Part shown: positions 61,646 through 64,000 of the stretch, one piece after another
How positions within the stretch are numbered: the stretch's first letter is position 1
How the letters are laid out: each line of letters begins with the position of its first letter
Assembly: GCF_900129585.1 (NCBI RefSeq)
Contig: NZ_FQWF01000011.1
Coordinates: forward strand, 124,001-188,000
Source: Flavobacterium micromati
Lineage (GTDB): Bacteria; Bacteroidota; Bacteroidia; Flavobacteriales; Flavobacteriaceae
Reading direction: 5' to 3'
Length of the DNA stretch: 64,000 bases
Notes under the pieces: generated by a model
The model's input: the letters and a program-made list of their open reading frames with translations, nothing else
Database searches by the model: none
Told to the model about the DNA's origin: nothing
Program-made: the position numbers and the translations under genes

Positions 61646-64000
61646 ATGAAAAAGAAATTTTTGTTTTTAACGCTTTTTGTTTTAATGTCAACTTTAACAA
61701 TATGCTCACAAACTAAAGTAAGCGGTGTTGTAGTAGATAAACAAAGTCAGCCAATTCCATTTGCTAATATTGTTTTTAAAAATTCAAGTGAAGGAATTGT
61801 AGCTAATGAAGATGGTTTGTTTTATCTCGAATCTGCAAAAAATTACAACTTAATTTTAATTTCATCTGTAGGTTTTTCGGAAAAAGAAATTACTTTGGAA
61901 AAACCAGTTACTTATAACATGAAAATTCAATTAAATGGAGCCGAAAGTTTAAATGAAGTAGTGATTTACACCGGTAAAACGTCCAAAAAAAATAACCCAG
62001 CGTTAGATATTCTGCGAAAAATTTGGGAGAAAAAACGTAAAAACGGACTTTATCTTTTTAATCAATACCAACTAGAGAAGTACGAAAAAGTAGAATTCGA
62101 TGTAAATTCTATAGACAGTGCTTTTATGAAAAATAGGTTGTTTAAAGGGATGGAATTTATTTTCAACCAAATGGATACGTCCAAAGTTACTGGTAAAACA
62201 TATCTGCCCATTTTTGTTAACGAAGCTTTGGCTGATGTCTACGGAGATCTGAAGCTAAAGAAAGTGAAAGAGAAAATTAAAGCGAATAAAACTTCTGGCT
62301 TTAATGGTAATCAACAAATTTTAAGTTTTGTAAAAGACCTTTATTCGAACTATGATATTTATAATAATTACTTAACTTTTTTTGACAAAAGTTTTACCAG
62401 CCCACTTTCTAAGACAGGAGTTGATGTTTATAATTATATCTTGAGAGATAGTGCTTATATTGATGATAAGTGGTGTTATAATATAGTATTTTATCCAAGA
62501 CGTAAAAATGAACTGACTTTTAAAGGAGATTTTTGGGTTAATGACTCGACTTTTGCAATAAAAAAAATTAACATGGCGGTTACTAAAAGCGCTAATATTA
62601 ATTGGGTTAAAGATATTTACTTGGAGCAGGAATTCGAAGTGGTAAGCGACTCTGTATTTTTATTAACAAAGGATTATTTAATGTCTGATTTTGCTTTAAA
62701 TAAGAAAGAGAATTCTAAAGGCGTTTATGGTAAAAGAACCACTTTTTTTAGAAATCACAAATTCAATATTGAAAAGCCACCTGCATTTTATAAAGATGAG
62801 GTTAACTATTTGGATCCCGATGTATATGGTAAATCAGATGAATATTGGGAAGAAAACCGTTTTGAAAATTTATCTAAGGACGAGCTGGGCGTATATAAAA
62901 TGTTAGACACATTGCAAACAGTAAAGCGATTCAAGCAGATCTACAGTACGGTTCAAATTTTAGGTAGTGGTTTTGTGCAGTTTGGTAACTTTGATTATGG
63001 TCCTATTTTTTCCACATTTGGTTATAACGAAGTGGAAGGCGTACGATTAAGAACGGGAGGAAGAACTTATTTTGGTGTAAATGATACATGGCGACTGCAA
63101 GGTTACACCGCCTATGGCTTTAATGATGATAAATTTAAATATGGATTATCTGGCAAATGGATGCTAGATAAGAAAAACCGACTTATTATTTCAGGTGGGA
63201 ATCGACGCGATATTGAACAAATTGGTGCAAGCCTAACTACAACCTATGATGTTTTGGGCCGAAGTTTTGCATCTTCAGCAGTTTTTGCATCAGGCAACAA
63301 CGGAAAATTGACTAGTATCAATTTGAGTAATATTGCAATAGAAATAGAACCGGTTAAAAATTTAACTTTCCAAAGCGGAATTTCTTATCGCACACTCGAA
63401 TCTGCTTCCAATACATTTAGTTTAGATTATTTTATAGATAATGTAAATGGAATTACGAAAAGTGATGTAAAGCAGTCTGAAATTAATTTGCAAGTAGAAT
63501 ACACTCCTAAAAGAAAAACGATCGGATTTGCCGTTGAGCGGGAGAATGTTGACAGTCCGTATAGTCGCTTTTTTGTAAATTACAGCCACGGTTTTAAAGG
63601 ATTATTAGATAGTGATTTTCAGTATGACAAAATTCAGTTGTATTACAAGCAACCTTTTATTATTGGTCCACTTGGTCGTACCAATTTTATAATTGAACTC
63701 GGAAAAACATTTGGAACAGTTCCTCTTGGACTAATGAGCGTTATTCCAGGGAATCAAACTTTTTTCACGGTAGAAAATGCTTTCAACAATCTTAATTTTT
63801 ATGAGTTTGTTTCAGATCAGTACGCAACTTTTCAATGGAATCACAATTTCAATGGTCGATTATTTTCTAGAATTCCATTTATGCGTAAACTCAACTGGAG
63901 AGAAGTTGTATCTGTAAAAGGAGTTTATGGAAACATCTCTGATGCAAATCGAGCCATAAATGCATCTGGTTTAATTTACACCGCGCCCGAGAAGGGATAT
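61646..64000 (+). CDS. DUF5686-type outer-membrane protein with carboxypeptidase-regulatory-like domain, cut by window edge
   Basis: 785 codons are present with no stop; the C-terminus lies beyond 64000. The signal peptide ends near residue 22 (TICSQ). A carboxypeptidase-D regulatory-like domain follows (about 23-105, VSGVVVDKQSQPIPFANIVF and ANEDGLFYL), then the long DUF5686 region and beta-barrel strands of alternating character. There is no TonB plug. An ATG 6 bp earlier is an alternative start. Its promoter box sits against the terminator of pdhB. These proteins are common in Bacteroidetes and their function is unknown. Confidence 0.85.
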   Translation, partial: MKKKFLFLTLFVLMSTLTICSQTKVSGVVVDKQSQPIPFANIVFKNSSEGIVANEDGLFYLESAKNYNLILISSVGFSEKEITLEKPVTYNMKIQLNGAESLNEVVIYTGKTSKKNNPALDILRKIWEKKRKNGLYLFNQYQLEKYEKVEFDVNSIDSAFMKNRLFKGMEFIFNQMDTSKVTGKTYLPIFVNEALADVYGDLKLKKVKEKIKANKTSGFNGNQQILSFVKDLYSNYDIYNNYLTFFDKSFTSPLSKTGVDVYNYILRDSAYIDDKWCYNIVFYPRRKNELTFKGDFWVNDSTFAIKKINMAVTKSANINWVKDIYLEQEFEVVSDSVFLLTKDYLMSDFALNKKENSKGVYGKRTTFFRNHKFNIEKPPAFYKDEVNYLDPDVYGKSDEYWEENRFENLSKDELGVYKMLDTLQTVKRFKQIYSTVQILGSGFVQFGNFDYGPIFSTFGYNEVEGVRLRTGGRTYFGVNDTWRLQGYTAYGFNDDKFKYGLSGKWMLDKKNRLIISGGNRRDIEQIGASLTTTYDVLGRSFASSAVFASGNNGKLTSINLSNIAIEIEPVKNLTFQSGISYRTLESASNTFSLDYFIDNVNGITKSDVKQSEINLQVEYTPKRKTIGFAVERENVDSPYSRFFVNYSHGFKGLLDSDFQYDKIQLYYKQPFIIGPLGRTNFIIELGKTFGTVPLGLMSVIPGNQTFFTVENAFNNLNFYEFVSDQYATFQWNHNFNGRLFSRIPFMRKLNWREVVSVKGVYGNISDANRAINASGLIYTAPEKGY

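Overview
This window looks like chromosomal DNA of a Flavobacterium-like member of the Bacteroidetes. The reasons are: AT-rich composition; hardly any Shine-Dalgarno sequences; many copies of the Bacteroidetes -7 promoter box TAnnTTTG just upstream of starts; a type IX secretion protein (PorT); the lipoprotein form of TamA (TamL); a mevalonate pathway with class II HMG-CoA reductase and a GYDIA-type GHMP kinase; and AccD and PurH of flavobacterial type. Genus-level placement is inference from recognised protein families, not from a search.

Layout. 1-2.05 kb: an outer-membrane porin followed by an MHS-type MFS transporter (cut by the left edge). 2.15-2.57 kb: a lone IS1-InsA-like zinc-ribbon/HTH protein. 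3-8.4 kb: a SYLF protein, an S9 peptidase and an AsmA-like membrane protein, separated by long empty gaps. 8.84-15.26 kb: tRNA-Phe, then coaX, an outer-membrane protein, lptC, a small membrane protein, a CorC/CNNM-like protein and a PpiD/SurA-like isomerase. 15.38-16.79 kb: fourteen tandem hairpin units of about 90 or 107 bp between two convergent genes; this is the most unusual object in the window. 16.8-19.1 kb: two mevalonate-pathway genes. 19.3-27.7 kb: a DPP-IV peptidase, three POT peptide transporters and two thioredoxin-like proteins, which together read as a peptide-use locus. 27.7-32.6 kb (minus): surE, a small protein, lpxB, an NlpC/P60 lipoprotein and comEC. 32.8-35 kb: a C-terminal-processing protease. 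35.7-42.9 kb (minus): purH and the rod-shape set mreB, mreC, mreD, mrdA, rodA. 43.1-47.3 kb: a MacB-type permease, an unknown membrane-anchored protein and a TonB-dependent receptor. 47.4-57.1 kb: mostly housekeeping (accD, fbaA, tamL, a TrmH-family methylase, porT, menG/ubiE, folA, thyA) plus a stand-alone glycogen-binding-type domain. 57.2-64 kb: an amidohydrolase remnant, a DUF151 nuclease-family protein, etfA/etfB, pyruvate dehydrogenase E1-beta, and the first part of a DUF5686-type outer-membrane protein cut by the right edge.

Much of the content concerns the cell envelope: LptC and LpxB for LPS, TamL and PpiD for outer-membrane protein biogenesis, PorT for type IX secretion, the Mre/PBP2/RodA elongasome, and several beta-barrels. 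The rest is central metabolism and peptide use. I see no prophage, plasmid functions, CRISPR array or classical defence system. The candidates for something undescribed are the hairpin array and its unequal arm conservation, the stand-alone InsA-like protein, the thioredoxin-fold paralogue that has lost both cysteines, and two places where a promoter box sits inside or directly against the terminator hairpin of the preceding gene.
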